Shown one piece after another: positions 49,375 to 58,577 of a stretch of 64,000 bases of DNA; position 1 is the first letter of the stretch, and every line of letters begins with the position of its first letter. The notes beneath the pieces are model-generated. The model was not told where the DNA came from, made no database searches, and saw only the letters and a program-made list of their open reading frames with translations. Source of the DNA: Stenotrophomonas sp. SAM-B (GTDB taxonomy: Bacteria > Pseudomonadota > Gammaproteobacteria > Xanthomonadales > Xanthomonadaceae). The position numbers and the translations under genes are program-made. The stretch covers positions 692,405 through 756,404 of the forward strand of contig NZ_JABBXB010000002.1 in the NCBI RefSeq assembly GCF_013387485.1, in the 5' to 3' direction.

Positions 49375-50500
49375 TCAGGCGTCGGTGCGTTTGGCACCCA
49401 CGGCCAGGCCGGACTTCAGGCTGGCTTCGACGAATTCGTCGAGATCGCCGTCCAGCACCTTCTGCGTATCGGAGCGTTCGATGCCGGTGCGCAGGTCCTT
49501 GATACGGCTCTGGTCGAGCACGTAGTTGCGGATCTGGCTGCCCCAGCCGATGTCGGACTTGGTGGCTTCCACCGCGTCGCGCTCGGCGTTGCGCTTCTGG
49601 ATTTCCAGCTCGTACAGCTTGGCGGCCAGCATCTTCATCGCGTTGTCGCGGTTCTGGTGCTGGCTGCGGCCGGTCTGGCAGGCCACGACCGTGTTGGTCG
49701 GGATGTGCGTGATACGCACCGCCGATTCGGTCTTGTTGACGTGCTGGCCACCCGCGCCGGAGGAGCGGTACACGTCGGTGCGCAGGTCGGCCGGGTTGAT
49801 GTCGATTTCGATGTTGTCATCGACTTCCGGCGACACGAACACCGAGGTGAAGCTGGTGTGGCGGCGGTTGTCCGAATCGAACGGCGACTTGCGCACCAGG
49901 CGGTGCACGCCGGTTTCGGTCTTCAGCCAGCCATACGCGTAATCGCCTTCCACGCGCAGCGTGGCCGACTTGATGCCCGCGACGTCGCCGCCGGAGACTT
50001 CCATCAGCTCGGTCTTCCAGCCGCGCGATTCGCACCAGCGCAGGTACATGCGCAGCAGGATTTCGGCCCAGTCCTGGGCTTCGGTACCGCCGGCGCCCGC
50101 CTGGATGTCGACGAAGGCAGCCGCGGTATCCATCTGCCCGGAGAACATGCGCTGGAATTCCAGCTGTTCGACGTGCTTCTGGTACTTGTCCAGGTCGCTG
50201 ACAACGGCCAGGGCGGTTTCTTCGTCCTGTTCGCTTTCGGCCAGTTCCAGCAGTTCACCCGACTCGGCCAGGCCGTCGAGGATCGTGGCGATGCCGCCAA
50301 CGGTCTTCTCCAGATTGGCGCGTTCGCGGCCAAGGTTCTGGGCGTACTCGGCGTTGTTCCAGATATCCGGGTTTTCCAGTTCCCGGGTTACTTCTTCCAG
50401 ACGCTCTTTCTTGGCGTCGTAGTCAAAGATACCCCCTGAGCGAGAGCACGCGATCGGTGAGATCGGTGATGCGCTGGCGGACAGGATTGAGCTCGATCAT
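49375..50500 (-). CDS. prfB: Peptide chain release factor 2, with programmed +1 frameshift
   Basis: RF2 reads UAA and UGA stop codons. The gene starts with ATG at 50500 and runs 25 codons to an in-frame TGA at 50425-50423. The site reads AGGGGG TAT CTT TGA C, the classic RF2 +1 shift signal: an internal Shine-Dalgarno three bases before CTT, then TGA C. After the shift the frame continues from 50424 to the stop at 49375, giving 374 residues in all. The catalytic GGQ is in [18 protein letters not shown]. The frame break is regulation, not damage. Confidence 0.96.
50422..50437 (-). promoter_or_regulatory. Programmed +1 frameshift site of prfB
   Basis: On the - strand AGGGGG (50437-50432), TAT, CTT, then TGA followed by C. 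When RF2 is scarce the ribosome slips forward on CTT and makes full-length RF2. Confidence 0.95.
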
Positions 50501-50705
50501 GTCGGCGATTAATGCGTGCGAAAAGACTGTCCATCATAGCCTATCCGGGGCTTTCCGGCGGTGGCCGGGGCGCTGGGTGCCGCGTGGGGGTGGGGGAAAA
50601 CGACATCACTGAACACGGGCGGCCGGCCAGGCGGTAGACTTCCGCCCCGCCGCGCGGCCCCCTGCCCTGCGGTTCCCCCAACGCACTACATGGAGCACCA
50701 CCCCG

Positions 50706-51455
50706 ATGAGGACGTCATCCTCCGCCCTGCTGCTGGCTCTCGCCTGCCTGACCGCTTCCACCACCGCCTCGGCCCTCGACCTCAAGCAGCTGACCAGCAC
50801 CGGCCTCAAAGCCGGCCAGGCGCTCACCCTGTCCGACCAGGACGTGGCCAAGGCCGCCGACGAAGCCTGCGTCTACATGGACCAGCAGAACAAGGTCGCC
50901 CCCGCCAACAGTCCGTACGCCCAGCGCCTGGCCAAGATCACCCAGGGCCTGGCCAATGAAGACGGCATGAGCCTGAGCTTCAAGGTCTACCTGACCGAAG
51001 ACGTCAACGCCTGGGCCATGGCCAACGGCTGCGTGCGCGTGTACTCCGGCCTGATGGACATGGCCTCGGACGACGAAGTGCGCGGCGTGATCGGCCACGA
51101 GATCGGCCACGTGAAGCTGGGCCACTCCAAGACCAAGATGCGCACCGCGCTGCTGGCCTCGGCCGGTCGCGACACGCTGGCCGCCTCGGGCAATGCCAAC
51201 GTCGCCACCCTGACCCAGGGCCAGCTCGGCGCCTTGGCCGAAGGCTTCGTCAACGCGCAGTTCTCGCAGAAGGAAGAAAGCGCCGCCGACGAGTACGGCT
51301 ACCGCTTCATGAAGCGCCACCAGTACGATCCCGCCGCACTGGCCAGCATGTTCCGCAAGCTGTCCAGCGATGGCGGCCTGATGTCCTCGCACCCGGGCTC
51401 GGAAGCCCGCGCCGGGCGCATCGACGCGATGATCAAGAAAGACAGCAAGCGCTGA
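50706..51455 (+). CDS. M48-family metallopeptidase (YggG/LoiP-like), exported
   Basis: A 249-residue zinc peptidase. It has an N-terminal signal sequence ending near TASA, and the HEIGH zinc motif at His131-Glu132-His135, with the third ligand in EESAADEYGYRFM about 60 residues later. Homologues such as LoiP are envelope quality-control proteases. There is no lipobox cysteine after the signal peptide (the only nearby Cys, in LACLTAS, lies inside the hydrophobic core; LACLTAS is a weak match to a lipobox). It stands alone between prfB and a convergent LytTR gene. Confidence 0.88.
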   Translation: MRTSSSALLLALACLTASTTASALDLKQLTSTGLKAGQALTLSDQDVAKAADEACVYMDQQNKVAPANSPYAQRLAKITQGLANEDGMSLSFKVYLTEDVNAWAMANGCVRVYSGLMDMASDDEVRGVIGHEIGHVKLGHSKTKMRTALLASAGRDTLAASGNANVATLTQGQLGALAEGFVNAQFSQKEESAADEYGYRFMKRHQYDPAALASMFRKLSSDGGLMSSHPGSEARAGRIDAMIKKDSKR

Positions 51456-51463
51456 GTTCCCTG

Positions 51464-51491
51464 CCGGCACCCTGCTCCGCCAGGGTGCCGG
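51464..51491. terminator. Stem-loop between convergent peptidase and LytTR genes
   Basis: CCGGCACCCTG and CAGGGTGCCGG form a perfect 11-bp stem around CTCCGC. There is no T run, but its place between converging genes suggests a bidirectional terminator. Confidence 0.6.
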
Positions 51492-51505
51492 TCAGCCCGG
51501 CAGGG

Positions 51506-52414
51506 TCAGGCCGGTGCCTGCACGGCCAGCGCCTGCCGGAACGAGGGAAGCTGCCGGCGACTGCACGGCACCCGGCCTCCATCGTCCATGTACAGCAGGG
51601 CCTCGCCCCCGTCCAGCGGCTCGATCGAGACCAGGTGCCGCACGTTCACCAGCCAACTGCGATGGGCGCGCACGAACAACGCTGGATCCAATCGTTCTTC
51701 CAGCGCCGCCATGGTGCTGCGCAGCGGGTAATCGTGCCCGCGCACCCGCAGGTTGACGTAGTTGCCGGCCGCCTGGGCGTATTCGATGTCGCCGGTCGCC
51801 ACCAGGAAGTCCCGTCCCAGCTTGCGCACCAGGAACCGCTCCGGACGCTCCACGGCGTCCACCGGCGGAGCATCGTCCGGCGCGGCCAGCAGATGCGCCT
51901 CGCCCTGCCGGCGCCGCCCGAACCAGCTGAAGAAGTGCTCGATCGCCACGAAGGTGAAGAACGCACGGACATCCTTGAGGTACTCGTACATCAGGCGCAA
52001 CGGCCAGCTGGCATCGTCCTGGTAGTGGTAGCCGAGCGCGGCATAGGCGAGATGGCGCAGCCCCATCATCCCGGTGACATGCACCAGCGACCACGCCACG
52101 CTGGCCAGCAGGTACAGCGGCAGCCGCCGCTTCCAGGTATCGGCGTGCAGCGGCCAGCGCTGGCAGCCCCACCACAGGACCGGCAGCGTCAGCAGGATCA
52201 TCGTGACGCTGCTCAGCTCCCAGATCATCGGCTGCCACAGGCCCAGGTCCTCGCCACGGCGACCCGCATCCATCACTTCCACCAGCGCATTGGCCACCGC
52301 GGTGGTCAGCAGGATCACCGACCACACCAGCATCCGCGCACCCGGCCGCCACCGCGCGGCACGTCCGTTCGCCATTGAATCGTCCATTCGCAAAGGGTCG
52401 TCAGCCTGACTCAT
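51506..52414 (-). CDS. Membrane-bound LytTR-family transcription regulator
   Basis: A 302-residue protein with four membrane helices in about residues 25-165 (MLVWSVILLTTAVANALVE and others) and a C-terminal LytTR DNA-binding domain (about 200-295; VATGDIEYAQAAGNYVNLRVRG, MAALEERLDPALFVRAHRSWLVNVRHL). It has no receiver domain. From memory, Xanthomonas rpf clusters include a LytTR-type gene, rpfD, in a similar position; correspondence is an inference. The start at 52414 precedes the first helix. The acyltransferase gene is divergent. Confidence 0.85.
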   Translation of the reverse strand: MSQADDPLRMDDSMANGRAARWRPGARMLVWSVILLTTAVANALVEVMDAGRRGEDLGLWQPMIWELSSVTMILLTLPVLWWGCQRWPLHADTWKRRLPLYLLASVAWSLVHVTGMMGLRHLAYAALGYHYQDDASWPLRLMYEYLKDVRAFFTFVAIEHFFSWFGRRRQGEAHLLAAPDDAPPVDAVERPERFLVRKLGRDFLVATGDIEYAQAAGNYVNLRVRGHDYPLRSTMAALEERLDPALFVRAHRSWLVNVRHLVSIEPLDGGEALLYMDDGGRVPCSRRQLPSFRQALAVQAPA

Positions 52415-52550
52415 CCCGCCATGGTAGTGCGCCCCACCCGTCCCTTGGCGACCGCCATTCGTCACTTGTCCCCGGCGGCAGGCCCCTCCGCCATGGCGGA
52501 CCGCGCGGCGACTGCGCACCGTGCAGCCTCCTTTCCTGCCTGCCCCGTCC

Positions 52551-53777
52551 ATGCCACGCCGCCACGACATCGACGCCCTGCGCGTGCTCGCCTTCGCCCT
52601 GCTCATCCTCTATCACACCGCCATGGCCTACGTGGATGGCTGGGGCTTTCATCTCAAGAGCGACTACACCACGGAGTGGCTGCAGTGGCCGATGCTGCTG
52701 GTGAACCGCTGGCGGATGCCGTTGCTGTTCCTGCTCTCCGGGATCGCCATCGCCCTGATGCGGCCTGAGAAGCGCATCGCCCGCTTTGCCATGCTGCGCA
52801 CGTGGCGGTTGCTGCTGCCGCTGCTGTTCGGAATGTTCGTCGTGGTGCCGATCCAGCCCTACGCCGAGGCACTGACCAACGGACAGATCGAGCCCGGCTT
52901 CGGCGCCTTCCTGCTGCGCTACTGGCAGATGCCGGCATGGCCGCAGGACACGTTTGCCGGCTGGCAACTGCGCATCACCTGGAACCACCTGTGGTACCTG
53001 GCCTACCTGTGGGTCTACACACTGGTGCTCGCGCTGCTGATGCCGGTACTGGATACCCCTGCGGTGCGCCGCGCGGTGGAGCGCTATGCCCGGGCACCGG
53101 CGCCGATCCTGATCGGGCTGCCCACGCTGCTCTCCTTCGGCTGGGTGGCCTGGCTCGATCCCCGGTTTCCCTCGACCAACCTGCTGTTCGGCGATTGGTA
53201 TCAGCACGCCAAGTACGGCACGGTATTTCTGGCCGGCTACCTGCTGGCCCGCGCCACCCCGTTCTGGGCACGCGTGGTCGAACTGCGCCGGATCACGTTG
53301 TGGGTGGCGGTCATCGCGGCGGGCTGGTACTTCGGCATCCGCCTCCTGGGGCGGGTGTTGCCGGCCGATTCGCTGCTGCGGCAATGGCCGGAGAGCGTCT
53401 GGACGCTGCAGGTGATGGCCAGCCAGTCGCTGTACCTGTGGGCCGTGCTGCTGACCCTGCTCGGCTGGGCCAAGGTGTATCTGGATCGCCCGTTCCGCTG
53501 GCTGCCGTACTGCACCGAGGCGGTGTATCCTTGGTACATCCTGCACCAGAGCCTGATCATCGCGCTGCTGTTCTGGCTCAAACCGCTGCACCTGGGGCCG
53601 TGGCGGGAGCCGCTGCTGGTCGTGGCCGGGACGGTGGCAGGTTGTCTGCTGCTGCACGAAGGGCTGATCCGGCGCGTTGGTTGGCTGCGCCCGCTGTTCG
53701 GACTGCGCCGGCAGCGATTGCCGTCGATCCGTCCCGCCGCCGGTGGCGCAGCGGCGGGATCACCGGAAACGAGCTGA
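52551..53777 (+). CDS. Acyltransferase 3 family membrane protein
   Basis: A 408-residue protein with about ten membrane helices. It begins RRHDIDALRVLAFALLILYH, the typical acyltransferase-3 signature with the catalytic-type His in LILYHTAMAY. Family members O-acylate surface or periplasmic glycans (OpgC is one). The ATG at 52551 is used; a GTG at 52521 would add ten residues. It is divergent from the LytTR gene and ends five bases before the stop of the convergent VIT protein. The substrate is unknown. Confidence 0.85.
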   Translation: MPRRHDIDALRVLAFALLILYHTAMAYVDGWGFHLKSDYTTEWLQWPMLLVNRWRMPLLFLLSGIAIALMRPEKRIARFAMLRTWRLLLPLLFGMFVVVPIQPYAEALTNGQIEPGFGAFLLRYWQMPAWPQDTFAGWQLRITWNHLWYLAYLWVYTLVLALLMPVLDTPAVRRAVERYARAPAPILIGLPTLLSFGWVAWLDPRFPSTNLLFGDWYQHAKYGTVFLAGYLLARATPFWARVVELRRITLWVAVIAAGWYFGIRLLGRVLPADSLLRQWPESVWTLQVMASQSLYLWAVLLTLLGWAKVYLDRPFRWLPYCTEAVYPWYILHQSLIIALLFWLKPLHLGPWREPLLVVAGTVAGCLLLHEGLIRRVGWLRPLFGLRRQRLPSIRPAAGGAAAGSPETS

Positions 53778-53781
53778 GCAG

Positions 53782-56661
53782 CTACTTCACCTCGAACTCC
53801 CCGACCAGCACCGTCTCCGCCCGGTCCTTCAACCGCAGCGTGACCTGCTGGTCGCGCTGGTCGCGGCTGCCCCACTTGGTGCTCAGGCGCAGCATCAACG
53901 TGGTCGCGCCAGTAACCAATTGCTCGCGGCTCCCGAAGTAGTTCGCTTCGATCCTGTAGGTGCCCGGCTTGGCATCACGCAACGAGAACTGCTCCGGGCC
54001 ATAGCCGCCGGTGAAGTCCTGTGACATCTGCCCGCCCTGGTAGGTCAGCCGGTTGCCGTAGTACGCGCGCTCGCCATTGGGATCGGTGACCCACAGGTCC
54101 ATGTCGCTGTTGTCGCTGTCCCAGCTCAGCACCACGCGCAGGTCCAGCGGCATCGCACGGCGCAGGCGCGGGTCGATGGCCGAGGTGTCGACGCGCTCGC
54201 GGGTGATCAGCCGGGTCAGTTCATCCAGCGCGATCAGCGAGATGCCGTCGAAGCGGCCGTCCCACGGCCGGACCACCACCTCATAGAGCGATGCCACCGC
54301 CGCCTGGTACTGCCCGGCTGCTTCCAGGGCCAGGCCCAGGTCACGGAAACTCTGCGGCTCCTCCTCGCCCATCGCCAGCACCTGGCGGAACACCGGCACG
54401 GCCAGTGCCGGCGCCTTGGCCTGCATCAGGCGATAACCGAGCACGCGCAGCACGTGGCGGTTTTCCAGGTCCATCTCGGCCAGGTTGGAGAGCACGCGCA
54501 GCGCGAGATCACGCTGTCCGCTGGCCAGCAGCAGATCGGCCACGTCCAGATAGAAGGCGCTGCTGCCTGCGTGCTGTTCGCGCTCCTGCAGGTACAGCGG
54601 ATACAGTTGCGCCGGCTTGGCATCGCGCAGGCGGCGTGCATAGGCCGAATCCGGTGCCCACGGCGCCAGCGTCAGGGTGATCTGGCCGCTGTTGGCCTTG
54701 GGTGCCGATTTAGCGCGGCGCTCGGGGGTGGCCTCTGCCTCATCGGCAACCGCCGACGCAGTCAGCTCGACACGGTCCAGCGCCATCGGTGCGGGCGGTG
54801 CCGGCGGTGGCGCGGCCATCGCCATGGCGACCGGCGCGGCGACGGATCGGGATTCAGGCTTGGGCCGCGGTGGCGCATCCTTGGGCCAGCGGGTATTCCA
54901 CCACTGCTCGCGCTCGGCGAACTGGCGGGCGATGCCATCCAGGCGGCGCTTCCGCTCGCTTGCCACATCCGCCACCGTCAACGCATGGCGCTGGTCGTAG
55001 GCCGCGCGCAACGGGGCCGGCGGACGGATGCCGTAGCGCAGGTAATCCTCCAACGTTTCAAGAACCAGCAGCGAGGTATCGGCGGTGACCACACCGAACT
55101 GCTGCGACAACGCCTTGGCCGCCGGCGCCCCGGCCGGGTCCGCCGCCAGTGCGGCCAACCGCGCATTCGCCCACGCGTGGGCGACCAGGCTGCCTTCCAC
55201 CCCGCGTGCGTTCGCGACGTCGACGGTGATGGGCTGCGGATCGCTGCCGCCACCGCGCAGAGACAGCAGCACCGTCGCATCGGGACGCAGGACGCGGCCG
55301 GTGACGCGGATCCACCCCTGCGTTGCGCTGGAGGCATCCACGTTCACGTCCTCCACGCCACGCGCCCGCACCTCGGCGACCTCGACCGGCTGCTGGAGCA
55401 GCAGCGGCATCACGCCTGGCACCTCCGCCTCGCTGTTCACCTGCAGCAGCTGGCCATGATGGGCGCTGGTCCAGGCGCGCAGGCGTGGTGTGTCGGTCTT
55501 CGCACCGGCGCTGCTCAGCGCATACAGGCGTTGATCGCGCGACAGCGTGGGCAGCGTCTGGCTGCCGTAGTTGGCCAGGCCATCGCTGACCAGCAGGTAC
55601 TCGCCGATGGCGGGGTTGGGGGTCCAGTCGCCCAGTGCGCTGGCGCCATCGTTGGGCAGCGCCCGCAGGTACTCGCGTAGTGCTGACCAGTCGCCCTTGT
55701 TGATGGTGAACTCCCGCGGCGTTTCGCTGCGGTCACGCAGCACGGTCAACTGGACCTGGCCGCTGCCGAGGGCCTGGAAGTAGCGATCCAGCACAGCGCG
55801 TTCAGCCGCGCCGTTGCGTGTGCCGGCCGAGCCCGATGCATCCCAGAGCAGGCCGATGCGCCGAGGCAGGACACGCGCAGCGGTGGACGCGCGAACCCGC
55901 ACGCTGGCCAGCAGATAGCGCTGCCCCTCATGCAGGCCAGTGACCACGTCAGTGCTGCGAACGAGCGGAAGGCTCCACTGCAGCTGTGCAGGCAGATCCG
56001 CGCCCCGCCCTTGCCACTGCGCCGCATAGGCGCCGGACTTCAACGTGAACCCGAGGGGATTGACGCCCACGGCGACCGGCTGGCCCGTCCCGCTGGCCTC
56101 CAGCCGGACCGTCACCTGCTCCGACTGCCGTGCGAAGAACACGGGCAGTGACCACTGCAGGCCCTGCGGTACGGTCGGCAGGCTGTCGCGCAGCACCAGA
56201 CGGACGCGACGCTCACCGCGGGCCGGGATGGGATAGAGCCGCAGCCGGAACTGATTGCCGGCGGTCTGCTCCAGAAGCCCCGGATCGACCTGGCGACGCT
56301 CGATCGCCTCGAACACTTGGCGGCCCTGCGCCTTGGGGACCGGCACCGCGTCGCGCAGCTCACCACCGATATCCAGTGCGAACCCGGCCACCTGTTGGCC
56401 CGCGGCCAGTGGGAACGCCAGCTGCCCTTCCAGCACCCGGGCATTGGGATTGTGGAACGTCATCTCGATCGTGGTTTCGCCCAGTCCCGCCATGACACGG
56501 CTGTCGATACGCGCCTCGGTCAGCCGCACCGGCACTTCGGCGCCCGCCACCTGCAGGATGGGCGGCCTTGGCGGCGGGAAACGCCGCGCCTGGGCGTGGA
56601 CGCTGGGCAGCTGCCAGTACAGAAGAGCGAGCAGACCGATACTGCGCAGTGCGAGTCCCAT
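53782..56661 (-). CDS. Large exported VIT/vWA-domain protein with DUF2135-like end
   Basis: A 959-residue protein with a signal peptide (LLALLYWQLPSVHA). Domains in order: VIT-like (about 35-165; VRLTEARIDSRVMAGLGETTIEMTFHNPN), a vWA-like domain with the metal-site DASGSAGT at about residue 272, a Pro/Ala-rich stretch (about 610-660), TPR-like helices (about 700-810), and a C-terminal DUF2135-like domain (LRVVLSWDSDNSDMDLWVTDPNGE). The start at 56661 has AGGAG upstream. The role is unknown; such proteins occur at the cell envelope and may bind partners via the vWA site. Confidence 0.85.
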   Translation of the reverse strand: MGLALRSIGLLALLYWQLPSVHAQARRFPPPRPPILQVAGAEVPVRLTEARIDSRVMAGLGETTIEMTFHNPNARVLEGQLAFPLAAGQQVAGFALDIGGELRDAVPVPKAQGRQVFEAIERRQVDPGLLEQTAGNQFRLRLYPIPARGERRVRLVLRDSLPTVPQGLQWSLPVFFARQSEQVTVRLEASGTGQPVAVGVNPLGFTLKSGAYAAQWQGRGADLPAQLQWSLPLVRSTDVVTGLHEGQRYLLASVRVRASTAARVLPRRIGLLWDASGSAGTRNGAAERAVLDRYFQALGSGQVQLTVLRDRSETPREFTINKGDWSALREYLRALPNDGASALGDWTPNPAIGEYLLVSDGLANYGSQTLPTLSRDQRLYALSSAGAKTDTPRLRAWTSAHHGQLLQVNSEAEVPGVMPLLLQQPVEVAEVRARGVEDVNVDASSATQGWIRVTGRVLRPDATVLLSLRGGGSDPQPITVDVANARGVEGSLVAHAWANARLAALAADPAGAPAAKALSQQFGVVTADTSLLVLETLEDYLRYGIRPPAPLRAAYDQRHALTVADVASERKRRLDGIARQFAEREQWWNTRWPKDAPPRPKPESRSVAAPVAMAMAAPPPAPPAPMALDRVELTASAVADEAEATPERRAKSAPKANSGQITLTLAPWAPDSAYARRLRDAKPAQLYPLYLQEREQHAGSSAFYLDVADLLLASGQRDLALRVLSNLAEMDLENRHVLRVLGYRLMQAKAPALAVPVFRQVLAMGEEEPQSFRDLGLALEAAGQYQAAVASLYEVVVRPWDGRFDGISLIALDELTRLITRERVDTSAIDPRLRRAMPLDLRVVLSWDSDNSDMDLWVTDPNGERAYYGNRLTYQGGQMSQDFTGGYGPEQFSLRDAKPGTYRIEANYFGSREQLVTGATTLMLRLSTKWGSRDQRDQQVTLRLKDRAETVLVGEFEVK

Positions 56662-56809
56662 GTGACGCTCCTGATCCGATGACACTTCCTTGAACGCATG
56701 GCGATCAACAACGGGGTTGAGCGCTGGCAACCGCCTGTTCCGGTCATGGACGCCTCATCCGTGCTGGGCCAAGATCGCCCTCCACGGATTGATGGACCAA
56801 GGATGCCGT

Positions 56810-57859
56810 ATGCGCCTGTTGTTGACCGCCCCGCTGTTGATGGGGCTTGCCCTGCCCGGCTACGCCGCCACCCCCGTTGAGGGCGTGACGTTCGGCCACC
56901 GCGACTGGATGCTGGCCTGCGACAACACCCGCACCTGCCGCGCCGCCGGTTACCAGGCCGATGAGAATGGTGGCGACCCGGTCTCGATCCTGCTGACCCG
57001 CCCGGGCGGGCCGGACCAGCCGGTGCATGCCGAACTGATGCTTGGCCAGTACGACGACAACACCTCCACCCAGCGGCTCAGCCTGCAGATCAATGGCGCC
57101 TCGCTCGGCCCGATGCAGTTCGATGCCGCCGAGGGCACCGCCGCTTTTTCCGCGAAGCAGCTCGCGGCCCTGCTCGCTTCGCTGGCACGTAACAGCCGGA
57201 TCGAGCTGATCGGCGACGACGGCGCACGCTGGACGGTGTCCGATAAAGGGGCGTCGGCCGTGCTGTTGAAGATGGATGCGTTCCAGGGCCGCCTGGGCAC
57301 GCCGGGCGCCCTGATGCGCAAAGGCACCCTCGCCGAATCCTCGGTGCCGCCGGCACTGCCGGTGCCGGTCGTGCAGCTGGGCAAGCCGGTGGCGACCCGC
57401 CCGTCAGACGAGGCGCTGGCCGCATCACCGGCGCTGCGCGCCGCCCTCGCAGCGGTGACCTCGGCCGACGATTGCGAAGCGCTGGGACCCAGCGGCAGCC
57501 TGTCGCCGGATGGCGAACCCGAAGCGCTGACGGTGCAGCGGCTCAGCGCGGACAAACTGCTGGTCTCGCTGAGCTGCTGGCGCGCCGCGTACAACACCGG
57601 TGATGGTTACTGGGTGGTCAACGACCGCGCGCCGTACCAGCCGCGGCTGGTCACCACGGCAGCCGTAGGTGATGACGTACGCACCATCCAGGAGGCGCAC
57701 AAGGGCCGTGGCCTCGGCGATTGCTGGTACTCCACCACCTGGGGCTGGACCGGCACGGCGTTCGTGAGGACCGCTGACAGCAGCACCGGCCTGTGCCGGC
57801 TGGTGGCCGCCGGTGGCGCCTGGGAAATGCCGACGCTGGTGACCGAGGTCCAGGAGTAA
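56810..57859 (+). CDS. Exported DUF1176-like protein, function unknown
   Basis: A 349-residue protein with a signal peptide (MRLLLTAPLLMGLALPGYA) and a mature part that starts VTFGHRDWMLACDNTRTCRAAGY, like the DUF1176 family. It contains several cysteines that could pair in the periplasm (LACDNTRTCRAA, ADDCEALG, LSCWRA, GDCWYS, GLCRL). AAGGA precedes the ATG at 56810. It is divergent from the VIT/vWA gene. I cannot assign a function. Confidence 0.78.
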   Translation: MRLLLTAPLLMGLALPGYAATPVEGVTFGHRDWMLACDNTRTCRAAGYQADENGGDPVSILLTRPGGPDQPVHAELMLGQYDDNTSTQRLSLQINGASLGPMQFDAAEGTAAFSAKQLAALLASLARNSRIELIGDDGARWTVSDKGASAVLLKMDAFQGRLGTPGALMRKGTLAESSVPPALPVPVVQLGKPVATRPSDEALAASPALRAALAAVTSADDCEALGPSGSLSPDGEPEALTVQRLSADKLLVSLSCWRAAYNTGDGYWVVNDRAPYQPRLVTTAAVGDDVRTIQEAHKGRGLGDCWYSTTWGWTGTAFVRTADSSTGLCRLVAAGGAWEMPTLVTEVQE

Positions 57860-57887
57860 ACCATTACGCTGCCACGCGCGGCGATCC

Positions 57888-58577
57888 TCAGCCGTCGTCG
57901 TCTTCCCAGCCATCGAACGGGAACAGCGCGGGAAGGATCGTCTGCATGATCGCCATGCTCTGCACGACGGCCTGGTCCGCCGTGCAGGGACGCGAGAAGA
58001 CGGCGTGATGTGCGTGCACAGGCCTGTCCGGTGCGCTGGAGAGGTGTTCAACGTAGGCGGCCAGCAGGCGTTGCGCGGCCTGTTGGCGATCCGTTCCCTC
58101 CTGCGCAGCGCGCAGCGCTGCATGCACGGGACGCAGCGCTTCGGGATCCGGCAGCGCGCAGGTATACGCCAGCGCGCCGGTCTGATCGTCGGCATCCCGG
58201 TAATCGTCCGGGTCGTCCGAAGGCTGGTAGCCCGTGGCCACGCAGCGGGTCCGGCTGAGTCGCGCCATCACCGCGGCAACCGCGTCGTCGACCGTGACCG
58301 GGCCGCTGGCTGTGCCATCTCCACTCTCGACCCGGGCGGCCAGTTCCTGCCGCAGCAGCCACGCCACGCTTTGCCGCGAGCCGTCCAGGTCCGGGAATTC
58401 GAAGCCCTCGCGGGCGGAGAGTTCGGTGCGGGCGGTCTCGTCACCCTGCAGCACGATGCGGCTCTGCAGGTCGAAACGTTCGGTGGGCGATGGGAGCATG
58501 TGGGCGTCTGCGGAAAAGGAGAACGAGGACAGCAGCAGGCTGGCCGACAACAACAGGCTTCGGCGCAGGTCAGGCAT
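57888..58577 (-). CDS. Exported protein of unknown function downstream of recJ
   Basis: A 229-residue protein with a signal peptide (LLLSASLLLSSFSFSADA) and no domain I recognise. The mature part is acidic, with three cysteines (TRCVATGY, YTCALPD, SRPCTAD), and ends in DGWEDDDG. It overlaps the 3' end of recJ by eight bases, so it is in the recJ transcription unit. Conservation outside close relatives cannot be judged here. Confidence 0.72.
   Translation of the reverse strand: MPDLRRSLLLSASLLLSSFSFSADAHMLPSPTERFDLQSRIVLQGDETARTELSAREGFEFPDLDGSRQSVAWLLRQELAARVESGDGTASGPVTVDDAVAAVMARLSRTRCVATGYQPSDDPDDYRDADDQTGALAYTCALPDPEALRPVHAALRAAQEGTDRQQAAQRLLAAYVEHLSSAPDRPVHAHHAVFSRPCTADQAVVQSMAIMQTILPALFPFDGWEDDDG

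Noticed and set aside
49375..50500. prfB as a pseudogene broken by an in-frame stop
   Set aside because: The stop is part of the standard RF2 frameshift signal with internal Shine-Dalgarno and CTT TGA C.
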